A stretch of 39,434 nucleotides of DNA from an uncultured bacterium (GCA_902776615.1 CACYQU010000016.1:1-39434), one strand, 5' to 3'. Shown: positions 16,065-24,998, counted from the stretch's first letter. Translations and numbers: made by a program. The notes: generated by a model from the letters alone, not told the origin.

Positions 16065-16996
16065 ACCAGCCCCGTCTTCTCGTCGCAGCCGAGAGCTATG
16101 TTCATATTCTGTATGGCCGCGCCGGACGCGCCCTTCCCAAGATTGTCGAATCGCGCCACAAGTATGACGCGCCCGCCGTTTCCTAAGACCGACACCTCCA
16201 TCTCGTCGCTCCCAGAGAGAGCTGCGGACGACAAAAAGCCGCCTTCATCTACGGCAGGATCATCCACAAACGACATCAGTCCGTTATCGGCGTAGTACTC
16301 GCGGTAGCAATCTTTTATCGTCGAAAGATCGCGGTCGAAGAGAAACACGGTAACTTCCATTCCGCTGTAGTGCGGAACGACGACAGGCGAAAAGCATGGC
16401 GCATGTGAAATGCCGCACACCTTCACCATTTCTGGCAGGTGCTTGTGAGACTGTCCAAGCGCATATTGGCGCCCTCCCGTAAAAAGCCGCGAACTCAAAT
16501 CGCCGCCAGTCCCCAAGCAATCTTCATACTCGACAATCATCTTTTTGCCGCCACCCGAATATCCGGTAAGCGAGAACGCAGAAAGTTGTTCGCCTTTTTT
16601 GACGATTCCGGCGCGCACAAGCGGCTCGACAAGCGCGACAAACCCTGAAGCGTGACAACCCGGATTCGCAATGCGCTTCGCTTTCGCGATGCGTTCGCGC
16701 CGTCCAGCCAACTCCGGAAAGCCGTATTCCCATCCATCAACCGTGCGATGCGCCGTGGAAGTATCGATAACGACTGTATCCTTATTGTCGACGAGCGCTG
16801 CCGACTCGACTGCAGCTGCGTCGGGCAGACAGAGAAAGGCGACATCCGACGAGTTCAACGCATCGCGTCTCGCCGAAACATCTTTGCGAAGTTCGTCTGG
16901 AAGAACGACGATCTCAAGGTCGCCTCGCGCCTGCAGGCGCTCGCGAATCCTCAAGCCCGTCGTACCTGCGCTACCGTCGATGAAAACGCGCTTCAT
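16055..16996 (-). CDS. argC: N-acetyl-gamma-glutamyl-phosphate reductase, type 2
   Basis: The 313-residue protein has a Rossmann start (VFIDGSAGTTGLRIRERL), the catalytic Cys114 in ANPGCHASGFVAL, then GYSGGGKKMI and SHKHLPEM with the active-site His. The length and the G-S-A-G-T-T-G-L motif fit the shorter type 2 AGPR. It reduces N-acetylglutamyl phosphate to the semialdehyde in arginine synthesis, using NADPH. The start at 16996 overlaps the guaA stop as ATGA; an upstream in-frame start at 17038 would only add residues antisense-like to guaA coding. No other arg gene is in the window. Confidence 0.93.
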   Translation of the reverse strand: MKRVFIDGSAGTTGLRIRERLQARGDLEIVVLPDELRKDVSARRDALNSSDVAFLCLPDAAAVESAALVDNKDTVVIDTSTAHRTVDGWEYGFPELAGRRERIAKAKRIANPGCHASGFVALVEPLVRAGIVKKGEQLSAFSLTGYSGGGKKMIVEYEDCLGTGGDLSSRLFTGGRQYALGQSHKHLPEMVKVCGISHAPCFSPVVVPHYSGMEVTVFLFDRDLSTIKDCYREYYADNGLMSFVDDPAVDEGGFLSSAALSGSDEMEVSVLGNGGRVILVARFDNLGKGASGAAIQNMNIALGCDEKTGLVCR

Positions 16997-18000
16997 TCCC
17001 ACTCGATCGTCGCCGGCGGTTTCGGGGTGATGTCCCATACGACCCGGTTCGCGCCCTTAACCTTCGTCGCTATCTTCTCGGCGACCATGGTAACGAACTT
17101 GAACGGAAGCTCGACTATCCCCGCCTTGACAAACTGCTGCGTAGAGATCGCACGAATGCCGATCACGTAACCAAAAGTGCGCGCGCCGTTTTTGACGCCG
17201 ACGCTCTTTACGTTCGTCATGATGGCAAAGAACTGCTGGGCCTTCTTGTCGAGACCCGCCTTGTGCATCTCGTCGCGGAAGATGAAATCCGCCTGACGGA
17301 GGATATCAAGCTTCTCCTTCGTGAGCTCTCCAATGCAACGCACTGCAAGGCCCGGGCCAGGGAAAGGCTGGCGCATCACCATCTCCTCGGGGATTCCGAG
17401 CAGTTTGCCCACCTTGCGAACTTCATCCTTGTAGAGATATTTCACCGGCTCGACAAGCCCCTTGAAAATGATATCCTTCGGAAGTCCGCCAACGTTGTGG
17501 TGGGCCTTTACGGCCTTGTGCCCGCCAACGCCAGATTCGATAATGTCGGGATATATCGTACCCTGGCCGAGAAATTCGATGTCGCCGAACTTTTTCTTGA
17601 GATCGCGCGCAACATCAGCAAAGACCTTGATGAACTCGCCGCCGATGCACTTGCGCTTGAGCTCGGGATCGGTGATGCCTTTGGCCTTGTCGAGAAAGCG
17701 CTTCTCGGCATCGATCTGGATCAGGTTGATGCCGAACTTGCCCTTGAAGACCTTCTTGACCTCTTTAGCCTCGTTGAGACGCATGCATCCGTGATCGACA
17801 AACACGCACACGAGCTGCTTGCCGATGGCCTTGTGCAGCAGAACCGCACACACGGAACTGTCAACTCCGCCGGACATTGCCAGCAGAACCTTTTTGTCGC
17901 CAACCTGTTCGCGGATGGCCTTGATTTCGCTCTCGATGTACTTTTTCGCGTTGAAGGTCTTGCCGACCTTGGCGAAGCGTTCCTTTTCTGCCTGATTCAC
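16993..18000 (-). CDS. guaA: GMP synthase ATP-pyrophosphatase subunit, no glutaminase domain
   Basis: The 335-residue protein holds the PP-loop (AMSGGVDSSV, residues 43-49) and the GMP synthase dimerisation domain ending in KPPATIEWE. It adenylates XMP and aminates it to GMP. Common bacterial GuaA has about 525 residues because a class I glutaminase domain precedes the PP-loop. Here that domain is absent and the upstream sequence is a promoter and the GH97 gene, not a lost domain. This matches the split archaeal GuaAb arrangement. The start is GTG at 18000, with AAAGGA 8 nt upstream and TGATATAAT 35 nt upstream. argC follows with an ATGA overlap. Confidence 0.92.
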   Translation of the reverse strand: MNQAEKERFAKVGKTFNAKKYIESEIKAIREQVGDKKVLLAMSGGVDSSVCAVLLHKAIGKQLVCVFVDHGCMRLNEAKEVKKVFKGKFGINLIQIDAEKRFLDKAKGITDPELKRKCIGGEFIKVFADVARDLKKKFGDIEFLGQGTIYPDIIESGVGGHKAVKAHHNVGGLPKDIIFKGLVEPVKYLYKDEVRKVGKLLGIPEEMVMRQPFPGPGLAVRCIGELTKEKLDILRQADFIFRDEMHKAGLDKKAQQFFAIMTNVKSVGVKNGARTFGYVIGIRAISTQQFVKAGIVELPFKFVTMVAEKIATKVKGANRVVWDITPKPPATIEWE

Positions 18001-18008
18001 AAGTGGAA

Positions 18009-18044
18009 TCCTTTCTGATGAGTTGTGTTGCGTGTATTATATCA
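18009..18044 (-). promoter_or_regulatory. Promoter and Shine-Dalgarno of guaA
   Basis: The extended -10 TGATATAAT is at 18036-18044 and AAAGGA at 18009-18014, 8 nt before GTG 18000. The leader is about 28 nt, one of the few with leader and SD. A T6 run (18045-18050) after the GH97 stop may mark a weak terminator. Confidence 0.6.
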
Positions 18045-18068
18045 AAAAACGCCGTGACGTTACGCCGG

Positions 18069-20069
18069 TCAGTTCCTGGAAAAGCGAACGATAAATCCGC
18101 CGCCAGACGCCATTTTTACCGTAATCACGTCGCCGGCCTTGACGGTTTTGCGCTCGACGACGTAGTCGCAAGGTTTTGCATCGGCCGAGACCGAGTCGCA
18201 GAACATCTCAGCCGACCATTCCCCCTCTCCGAGGAATGCCGTTTTGAAAGACACCTCGCGAGCATCCTTGTTGCTTATCCCGGCTGCATACCATGAGCCA
18301 TCCTTGGACAATCTTGCCGCGGCCGCATACGATTCAGGGCATCCGCCAAGACCGACCGTCGCGTTCCAGACTACAGGCGTCTTCGCCATGAAGGAAAAGC
18401 ACTCCATATTCTGTTCGTACTTCGTCGGCGAATCGCTGAGCATCTGCAGCGGCGCCTCGTAAAGCGCCATGAGTGCCATCTGGTGAACTCGTGTGCCGAC
18501 AGAACCAGGATTCACATACGTTCCTTTATATTCCCCGATCGGATAGTTGTCCATCGCGCCAGGAGTGTAATCCATCGGACCTGCGGACATTCTAAGATAG
18601 AAGCACGCTACATCGTTCATGCACATATCCTTGTCGATTTTAGCCCACTTCATCTGTTCCAGCCCGTGTATCGCCTCGAAGTTCAAGATGTTCGGATACT
18701 TGCGCTGAAGACCGACCGGACGATATGCGCCGTGATAATCGACGACCATGCGATTTCTTGCGCACGCCTCGGCAAATTTTTCGAGGAACGTCGCGATACG
18801 CGCGTCGCCGCGATCCATAAAATCAACCTTGAACCCTTTTGCGCCGAGTTTGGCGAAGTGTTCGGCGACATGCTCTTCATCGCCATAAACCTGCGCCCAT
18901 GCCATCCACAGAATTATCCCTAAGCCCTTCTTTGCGCCGTAGTCTATCAGATGAGGAACGTCAACTTCCGGATTATCATGCCATATGTCGAGCTTGGCGC
19001 TCCAGCCCTCGTCCAGAATCACATACTCTACGCCTGTCTTGGCCGCGAAGTCGATAAAGCGCTCGTAGGTGGCAGTCGTGCAGCCTGTGCCACCCTTGTT
19101 GTCGAACGCATTCCACCAGTCCCACGCGACTTTGCCTGGCTTGACCCATGAGAAATCAGCGCCTGTTTCGGCAGGCTCTGCGAGCGCGTAAACGATATCG
19201 GCCTCGCACAGCTTTGACGGCGCGTCGGCCAATATGAATGTTCTCCACGGAAGCGTACGCGGGGTGTCAGCCTTGGCGATGAAGTCTTCGGTCTCGATGA
19301 CATCGACCCAACGGCCGCCCTTCGGCAATATAATGCGCTCGCTCCAGCCTTTTTCGTTCGCAGAATGAACGACTGTCTTTGGATATTTTGCAAACAGAGA
19401 CGAAAGCCTTATGCCGACTTCCGTCTTCTCTGCATCGGCAAAATTCAACACGGGATAGTCGTGTATGTCAGATTCTGTGACCGCCACCGTCTTGTCGGCG
19501 ACTGAATATACGAACGGCAGATAGAAGGCCTTTGTTGCATCGTTGGGAAGGTTTTGCGCATCGGCAAATTCGGGAACGGTCTCTTCGTTGCCGAGCTTGC
19601 TTCTCGGCGTTCGGTTGAACCAGCAGCGGGCCGACGGCGGAACAGTGACATCCGCCTTCTCGCCAGTGATGACGCCGGTCTTCTTGGTTTCGAGCCGGTA
19701 TGCCACGCCATCGGCGCGCGCCACGAGCCGAACCGCGAAATCGCCAAAGTCGGCAAGCGCTTCCACTCCGTTCAGGACTACGGACGACTTCTTGTAGCAC
19801 GGTGTGGAAACAGAACCCCCTTTTATCGCATTTACGGACGGCGTTGCAGCGGGCTTCGCGCCCTTGGCGAGGCACTCTCCGTTGATGCATAAGCCAATCG
19901 ACGTTCGCGGCACCAGCACAACGCCGCTTCTTGACACCTCATATGAAAGAGGATTGTCGTAAAGCCTAATCGCATTACCCTCAAACTCCGCCGTAGCGAC
20001 GGACTCCGCCGCAATGGCACATCCTGAAACAGCGGCAACTGACATCATAACTAGTGCATTGATTTTCAT
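18069..20069 (-). CDS. Secreted GH97 glycoside hydrolase, probably retaining alpha-galactosidase type
   Basis: The 666-residue protein has a signal peptide (hydrophobic residues 4-20, AxA-like end), an N-terminal beta-sandwich to about residue 280, a TIM barrel with VAWDWWNAF, YVILDEGW and KVDFMDRGD, and a C-terminal beta domain. Asp416 in GFKVDFM and Glu465 in NFEAIHG sit where retaining GH97 alpha-galactosidases have nucleophile and acid/base; inverting SusB-type enzymes lack that Asp. By inference it is a retaining exo-alpha-galactosidase or related enzyme in the periphery. TGGTATAAT ends 7 nt before the ATG at 20069, excluding an upstream TTG start at 20120. It is a single gene with no SusC/D or transporter nearby. 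Confidence 0.9.
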   Translation of the reverse strand: MKINALVMMSVAAVSGCAIAAESVATAEFEGNAIRLYDNPLSYEVSRSGVVLVPRTSIGLCINGECLAKGAKPAATPSVNAIKGGSVSTPCYKKSSVVLNGVEALADFGDFAVRLVARADGVAYRLETKKTGVITGEKADVTVPPSARCWFNRTPRSKLGNEETVPEFADAQNLPNDATKAFYLPFVYSVADKTVAVTESDIHDYPVLNFADAEKTEVGIRLSSLFAKYPKTVVHSANEKGWSERIILPKGGRWVDVIETEDFIAKADTPRTLPWRTFILADAPSKLCEADIVYALAEPAETGADFSWVKPGKVAWDWWNAFDNKGGTGCTTATYERFIDFAAKTGVEYVILDEGWSAKLDIWHDNPEVDVPHLIDYGAKKGLGIILWMAWAQVYGDEEHVAEHFAKLGAKGFKVDFMDRGDARIATFLEKFAEACARNRMVVDYHGAYRPVGLQRKYPNILNFEAIHGLEQMKWAKIDKDMCMNDVACFYLRMSAGPMDYTPGAMDNYPIGEYKGTYVNPGSVGTRVHQMALMALYEAPLQMLSDSPTKYEQNMECFSFMAKTPVVWNATVGLGGCPESYAAAARLSKDGSWYAAGISNKDAREVSFKTAFLGEGEWSAEMFCDSVSADAKPCDYVVERKTVKAGDVITVKMASGGGFIVRFSRN

Positions 20070-20076
20070 GGGTTGT

Positions 20077-20085
20077 ATTATACCA
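20077..20085 (-). promoter_or_regulatory. Extended -10 TGGTATAAT, leaderless GH97 gene
   Basis: TATAAT at 20077-20082 with TGG upstream. It is 7 nt from ATG 20069 with no Shine-Dalgarno sequence. Confidence 0.7.
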
Positions 20086-20166
20086 TACTCCCGCAGTCTT
20101 TGCAGAGCAAATCGCCCCAAGAATCCTCGGCAAAAGACATGCGGAGAAAAGCCCGCCGCCGCTGGA

Positions 20167-20805
20167 TCAAGCTGGATTCTTCAGTGTGCCGAACGGCGAA
20201 AGCGTCGCACCGCCAGGAACATTGCAGTATGCCGACGTACCTGCGGCAATCTTCGCATCATCACCTACAGATACGCCAGGAAGCGTACAGGCGTTGGTGC
20301 CGACAAAAGCGCATTCGCCAAGCGTCGTCGCGCCCGAAAGAGATGCACCGGGGCATACCTGGGAGAATGCGCCGAGGCAGGAATCATGTCCGACGCCGGC
20401 GCGCGCGTTTACTATGGCGAACAATCCAATTTTGGCGTCGACCGACACAACCGCGCGAGGCCCGACAAATACGCCGCGCGAAACGGACGCCGTCGGCGCT
20501 ATGTCCGCAGCAGGATCGACTATTGAAGGGAATGCCCTTCCATCAAGCGAGGATGCTATCTTCTGGCGCGTCTTGTTGTCGCCTACGGCGATGAAGAAAT
20601 CCGCATCAGGCCAGTCTCGCGCGGCTTTTGCGCAAGAGCCAAGAAGCGGACGTCCTGCGAAGACGCCACTTTCCTTGTCCGGGGCGTCGTCTGCGAAACC
20701 GACTATGCGCCACCTTGGCGCTGACGCGGCGGCGTTGATGCGCTCAATGGACCACGCCACTTCGCGTCCCAACCCGCCAGCGCCAACTATCACAAGGTCT
20801 TTCAT
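20167..20805 (-). CDS. NeuD/PglD-like sugar O- or N-acetyltransferase
   Basis: The 212-residue protein has an N-terminal Rossmann-like part (LVIVGAGGLGREVAWSIE) and a C-terminal left-handed beta-helix of hexapeptide repeats (V-F-V-G-P-x-A-V, I-G-x-F-A-I-V-N). The catalytic His of the family lies in GVGHDSCLG. Relatives transfer acetyl from acetyl-CoA to sialic acid or UDP-amino sugars for surface glycans. Its ATG overlaps the DUF4340 stop as ATGA, so it is the fourth gene of the ABC operon; that placement hints that the operon's cargo or target is a glycan, but this is inference. A phospho-sugar substrate cannot be specified. Confidence 0.85.
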   Translation of the reverse strand: MKDLVIVGAGGLGREVAWSIERINAAASAPRWRIVGFADDAPDKESGVFAGRPLLGSCAKAARDWPDADFFIAVGDNKTRQKIASSLDGRAFPSIVDPAADIAPTASVSRGVFVGPRAVVSVDAKIGLFAIVNARAGVGHDSCLGAFSQVCPGASLSGATTLGECAFVGTNACTLPGVSVGDDAKIAAGTSAYCNVPGGATLSPFGTLKNPA

Positions 20806-21635
20806 TCCGTAGCGGCGGAAGCCTCGGATTCCGTCACGGTAGCCGCCGGTTCTTCGACAGCGGCAGGCTCGGCTGCAGCCTTTTCGGGCTCAGGTGCAGG
20901 CTCGGCGGGTTTTTCATGCTCCTTTAGCATTCTGTCCGCCGAATAGGACGGGATGAGGTAGGTCCACTTCCCACCCTCAGGCTTGAAGTAGCGGTCGGAA
21001 CTGTCCTTCGCTTTGGCGCCGATTACAGCGACGCGCTGCACATCGTTCGTACCTTCCTTGACCGTCACCATGTGCACGACACCTGTCGCAATACCCGTTT
21101 CCTCGGGAGTGAGCGCAGGATCCGCGACAGTGTTGAAGTTCACGTCGAAATCGGCGAGGCGAGTGTCGCACCAGTCCCTCACGCCGCCATCGAACGCATC
21201 GAGAGAATCGGTCACGAGCACAGTCTCGCCTGCAAATCCAACGTAACGGCCACGGTGCTTGTCGCCTATCGGCAGACGAACGAGTTCTTTGCCTGCCGAG
21301 TCTTTGAGGACGATGTCCTTCGACTCGCCGAGTGCGCGCCCACGGGCCACCTGACCAACCTTGAGATCGACAAGCTTCAGAAGGTTCTCGGCGATCTTCG
21401 AGCGGTCTGCCGGATAGCCGTAGAGCGTATCGAGGGTCCAGCCTTCGTCGCTGGACGAGAGTTTCAGCTTGTCGCCAACCTCGATGCTCGCAACGGCGGA
21501 TACGTCTAGGCCTGGAAGTATCGGTTTTCCGTTCAGCTTCGCGGCGGAAGGCTTCGAGCTGCTGGAGAGCATGTATGCCGCGCCTCCCAGCACAATGGCG
21601 ACTGCGGCCAGCGCCACAAGATTCTTGTTAGTCAT
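20802..21635 (-). CDS. DUF4340 membrane-anchored protein
   Basis: The 277-residue protein has one N-terminal transmembrane helix (NLVALAAVAIVLGGAAYML) and a soluble DUF4340 region. The typical pattern is visible: SVEVGDKLKLSSSDEGW-like strands, a YPADRSKI segment and a D-S-L-D-x-F-D-G-G-V-x-D-W-x-D-T-R-L block. A Pro/Ala/Glu-rich disordered tail ends it. DUF4340 proteins usually follow GldG-type genes and are thought to be accessory subunits of those ABC systems; their biochemical role is unknown. The start at 21635 has AGAGG 9 nt upstream; a TTG at 21644 is the alternative. It lies 5 bp after the GldFG gene. Confidence 0.85.
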   Translation of the reverse strand: MTNKNLVALAAVAIVLGGAAYMLSSSSKPSAAKLNGKPILPGLDVSAVASIEVGDKLKLSSSDEGWTLDTLYGYPADRSKIAENLLKLVDLKVGQVARGRALGESKDIVLKDSAGKELVRLPIGDKHRGRYVGFAGETVLVTDSLDAFDGGVRDWCDTRLADFDVNFNTVADPALTPEETGIATGVVHMVTVKEGTNDVQRVAVIGAKAKDSSDRYFKPEGGKWTYLIPSYSADRMLKEHEKPAEPAPEPEKAAAEPAAVEEPAATVTESEASAATE

Positions 21636-21640
21636 GTCTA

Positions 21641-24229
21641 TCAACCTCTCTTTCTCATGAAGCCCCTGAAGAGTCCAAAGAGGACCACCAAAACAGGGAC
21701 GAGCACAATGTTATACACCTTAAGTCGAAGCCCCAGCGAGTCGATGCCAGCAGTAAGTTTCTTGCGAACGTTCTTCAGCTCACGGCGTGTCTTTGCCTGG
21801 GCCTTGCGCAGCTTGGCAATCTCGTTCTGCTGTTCAGGCGAAAGAATGAAGCGCTCGTTGCCGCTCTTCTGCTTCTGCAGCGCGGAGAGACGCTGCTGCG
21901 TCTGCTGGAGTTCCTCCTCGAACTTTGACTGCTCGCGCTGCCACTGGGCGAGCGCCTCGGCTTCGAGCTCGTCTACGACGACGAAAGGCCTGTTGGATTT
22001 GCCGCGCGACCTTACGCCGATAAGCTCCTCCCGTCCGGCGAACTGCTCGATCACGTTGGAGAACAGGGCGAGGTTGTCGTTGAGCGGCTGCGCCATGTTG
22101 CCGAAAGGCGTACGCAAAACACGCACGCAGAACTCGTCTGCGAGGAAGTCGGAATCGGCGAACACGAGCACAGACCCCTTCCCTTCGGAGAGCGCCTTCG
22201 ATACGTCGTTCGTTCCGTCTGGCCCGTTGGGATAGGCCGTCTTGAATGTGCCGTCGATACGCGCGGCGAGAGTGCGGCTTTCGCCGTCCGGCGAAAGCTG
22301 GCGCACCAGCGAGTCCATGCCGAACTGCACGCTCCAGCGATCTACGAGGCAGGAATGGTCCTTGGAGGTAGTGATCACGGGCGTGAACGACAGAGAATCG
22401 TCCTTGCCCTCGAACTTCAGCGCGCCAGCAAACGGGAACATAACCTGCGTTAGCTGCGAAACAAGCAAGTCGCCGGAGTCCATGTTCTTCGCGCCCAGCG
22501 AGAGAAACGCCGGGTTGTCCTCGACACCGCCGTCGCCCGCGTTAAGCTTCGTCGCGGCAGAGAGGTCGCAAGCCAGTTTCGACGTCTCAAACTTCACGCC
22601 CCATGCATCGAACAACTTGCCAAGGGTGGAAGGCCCGTCGCCGCCGCCCATCTGCATCGCCTGCGGATTCTGGCGCGAGGCGAGCATATCCTTAATGCTG
22701 AACGGATCGACACACGCGATCAGGCGACCGCCGCGAAGGACGAACTGGTCGATTGCGTAGAGCGTTTTGTCCGACAGATCCTTCGCGTGCAGAACAACGA
22801 GAGCCCTCACTTCTTCGTCGATGGAATCGGCATCGGTCGCAACTGGGCGCACGTCGTAGTCCTTGGCAAGCTCGGAGAAAGCAGCCCAGCCTTGAGGAGG
22901 ACGCTGACCCATCTGCATCATCATCGGGTTCATCTCGCCGCCGAGTACGCCGTCGAGCGAGGTCATTAGCCCTACGACGGGACGCTCCGGCCACGCGACG
23001 CGCGTTACTAGACGCGTAAGGTCGTATTCAAGAGTGGACTCGGTTTCGGGTGTTAGGCGAGCGATAGTCTCTTCTCGGTCGCCGCACACAGCAACGACGC
23101 CGAAGTAGACTGGCGCCCCGAACGGATTGACGGTGCGCGGCTCAATGCCATAGCGCTGCGCCCACTCCTCGGCGTCAGAATCGGGCTTTGGATCGTACGC
23201 TTCAAGAACGAGTCTCCCGGCAGACGCCCTCTCGTATTCCTTGAGCAGATTCTCCACCTGATTGGCGTATGTCTTGAGGTTTACCGGCATATCAGCCGCG
23301 CTAGAGCTGACATAGTACTTTAGCGTAACGTCGGCGTCAAGCTTGGCGAGAACTTTCTTCGAGCCATCCGAAATCGTGTAGAGTCTCTCGGCCGTGAAGT
23401 CGGCTCGGAGAGGAAGATTCGCAAGAACGACATCTGCCGCAATGACAATCACCGCTAGTGCCACGAGAGCAAATGAATTGCTCCTGGTGCCGCGGCGTCC
23501 GTCTGTCACGGCCTTGGCGGCGGCGACCATGAACACGGCGAGACCGACATAATAGCCGATATCGGCCAGATCGACCACTCCACGCTGCATTGACTCGAAG
23601 TGCGTGAGAAGCGAGCATGCGGCGATTCCATCCACTATCGCAGTCGGCACGCCCCAATTCGCCACCGCAGAGGTCACAGGGCTGAAGCCTACGATTATCA
23701 GCAGGAATACAAGCGCAAGCGATATCACGAACCCGACCACGCTGGAGCGCGAAAGCGTCGAGGCGAAAAGACCTATCGCAGCCGCCGCGCCCGCGAAGAG
23801 AAACGAGCCAAGATATCCGCAGAAGATCGCACCCCAGTCGGGAGAACCGAGATAGGCCGCCGTCGCCGCCACAGGGAATGTAAGCGCAAGTGCGATGCCG
23901 AGAAACGCCCATGCGGCAAGGAATTTGCCGACAAGCGCCTGCGTAGCGGTCATAGGCAAAGTGAGCAGAAGCTCGGCTGTACCGTTTCTGCGTTCGTCGG
24001 CCCACGTGCCCATGGTAGCAGCAGGAACCAACAGCAGATATACCCACGGATGCCAGAAAAAGAACGGCATCAGGTCGGCCTGGCGGCGTTCGTAAAACAT
24101 CGCCACACCGAATGTGAGAAACCCTACCAGAACGAGAAACGCAGTAAGGAACACATACGCCACGGGCGAGTCGAAATAGCTCTTGAACTCGCGGCGGAAC
24201 ACCGCTTTCACATTGGAAAACCACTTCAT
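21641..24229 (-). CDS. Fused ABC-2 permease and GldG-like auxiliary protein
   Basis: In this 862-residue protein, residues 1 to about 245 are an ABC-2 permease of GldF type with six hydrophobic helices and the MGTWADERRNGTAELLLTLP motif. The rest starts with another transmembrane helix and an ABC_transp_aux/GldG domain (AERLYTISDGSKKVL, then the D-x-A-C-V-D-P-F-like region). It ends in a coiled coil (about residues 750-820) and a last membrane helix with MRKRG. In Bacteroidota GldF and GldG are separate proteins of the gliding-linked ABC system; fusion puts both in one chain. It couples to the ATPase by an ATGA overlap. The frame stays open to 24532, but that part is antisense-like to the ATPase gene's coding. 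Confidence 0.9.
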   Translation of the reverse strand: MKWFSNVKAVFRREFKSYFDSPVAYVFLTAFLVLVGFLTFGVAMFYERRQADLMPFFFWHPWVYLLLVPAATMGTWADERRNGTAELLLTLPMTATQALVGKFLAAWAFLGIALALTFPVAATAAYLGSPDWGAIFCGYLGSFLFAGAAAAIGLFASTLSRSSVVGFVISLALVFLLIIVGFSPVTSAVANWGVPTAIVDGIAACSLLTHFESMQRGVVDLADIGYYVGLAVFMVAAAKAVTDGRRGTRSNSFALVALAVIVIAADVVLANLPLRADFTAERLYTISDGSKKVLAKLDADVTLKYYVSSSAADMPVNLKTYANQVENLLKEYERASAGRLVLEAYDPKPDSDAEEWAQRYGIEPRTVNPFGAPVYFGVVAVCGDREETIARLTPETESTLEYDLTRLVTRVAWPERPVVGLMTSLDGVLGGEMNPMMMQMGQRPPQGWAAFSELAKDYDVRPVATDADSIDEEVRALVVLHAKDLSDKTLYAIDQFVLRGGRLIACVDPFSIKDMLASRQNPQAMQMGGGDGPSTLGKLFDAWGVKFETSKLACDLSAATKLNAGDGGVEDNPAFLSLGAKNMDSGDLLVSQLTQVMFPFAGALKFEGKDDSLSFTPVITTSKDHSCLVDRWSVQFGMDSLVRQLSPDGESRTLAARIDGTFKTAYPNGPDGTNDVSKALSEGKGSVLVFADSDFLADEFCVRVLRTPFGNMAQPLNDNLALFSNVIEQFAGREELIGVRSRGKSNRPFVVVDELEAEALAQWQREQSKFEEELQQTQQRLSALQKQKSGNERFILSPEQQNEIAKLRKAQAKTRRELKNVRKKLTAGIDSLGLRLKVYNIVLVPVLVVLFGLFRGFMRKRG

Positions 24230-24954
24230 AGCGCGGCCCCTTTCTTCATCGTAAGATTGCGGAACACCACATCTAGCTTTCCGCTCGGATCCATCGCCTT
24301 CAGTTCGGCCGGCGTGCCGTCGGCCTTGATTTCGCCGTCGGCGATTACCACAGCCCTCGTGCAGACGGCGTCTACCTCCTCGAGGATGTGGGTCGAGATG
24401 ACAATCGCCTTTTCGGCGGCCATCTCTTTGATCATTTCGCGCACGGTGAACTTCTGGTTGGGGTCGAGACCGTCGGTGGGCTCGTCCATGATGAGAACCT
24501 TCGGGTCGTGGATGATTGCCTGCGCGAAGCACGTACGCTGGCGATAGCCCTTGGAGAGTGTCTCTATAGTCTTCTTCGCCACAGGCGCGAGGCGTGCCTT
24601 TTCAATCACTTCTTCGACCTTTGCGCGGCACTTCGCGCCATTGAATCCGCGTACGTGCGCTATGAACGCGAGGAAGTCCTCGACGGTCATAGCGCGGTAG
24701 CTCGGCGCGGATTCTGGCAGATAGCCTATGCATTTCTTCGCCTCGACAGGATCTGTCGATATGTCGTGCCCGCATATGAGAGCCGTACCGTCTGTCGGCG
24801 GCAGAAAGCCCGTAATCATTCTCATTGTAGTCGATTTTCCCGCGCCGTTTGGCCCGAGGAATCCAAGCACTTCGCCTTTCGCGACGGAAAAGGAAATGCC
24901 CTTCACCGCCTCAAACGAGCCGAAGCGCTTTTTCAGGTTCTTGACTTCCAGCAT
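24226..24954 (-). CDS. ABC transporter ATPase, GldA-like
   Basis: The 242-residue ATPase has Walker A GPNGAGKST (34-42), a signature of the form LSKGYRQR rather than LSGGQ, Walker B VLIMDEPTDGLDP and the switch His in STHILEEV. LSKGYRQR is typical of GldA-type ATPases. It powers the fused permease encoded next. Two starts are possible: ATG 24954 (MLEVKNL) with AAAAGGAG 11 nt upstream, and ATG 24963 (MATM) with that element only 2 nt away; 24954 is chosen. A TGGTAGAAT -10 box lies at 24990-24998. It is the first gene of ATPase-GldFG-DUF4340-NeuD. Confidence 0.9.
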   Translation of the reverse strand: MLEVKNLKKRFGSFEAVKGISFSVAKGEVLGFLGPNGAGKSTTMRMITGFLPPTDGTALICGHDISTDPVEAKKCIGYLPESAPSYRAMTVEDFLAFIAHVRGFNGAKCRAKVEEVIEKARLAPVAKKTIETLSKGYRQRTCFAQAIIHDPKVLIMDEPTDGLDPNQKFTVREMIKEMAAEKAIVISTHILEEVDAVCTRAVVIADGEIKADGTPAELKAMDPSGKLDVVFRNLTMKKGAAL

Positions 24955-24965
24955 TGTTGCCATTG

Positions 24966-24998
24966 CTCCTTTTGATGAAAACTGCTCTAATTCTACCA
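24966..24998 (-). promoter_or_regulatory. Promoter and Shine-Dalgarno of the ABC operon
   Basis: TGGTAGAAT is an extended -10 at 24990-24998 and AGGAG is at 24966-24970. A 14-bp palindrome TTAACG-CT-CGTTAA lies 23 bp upstream of the -10 at 25018-25031, overlapping the -35 region, and could be an operator. Confidence 0.5.

Noticed and set aside
24230-24532. N-terminal extension of the GldFG fusion inside the ATPase gene
   Set aside because: The extension is the out-of-frame reading of conserved ATPase codons and is rich in Arg/Gly; the ATGA overlap start at 24229 begins exactly at the permease.
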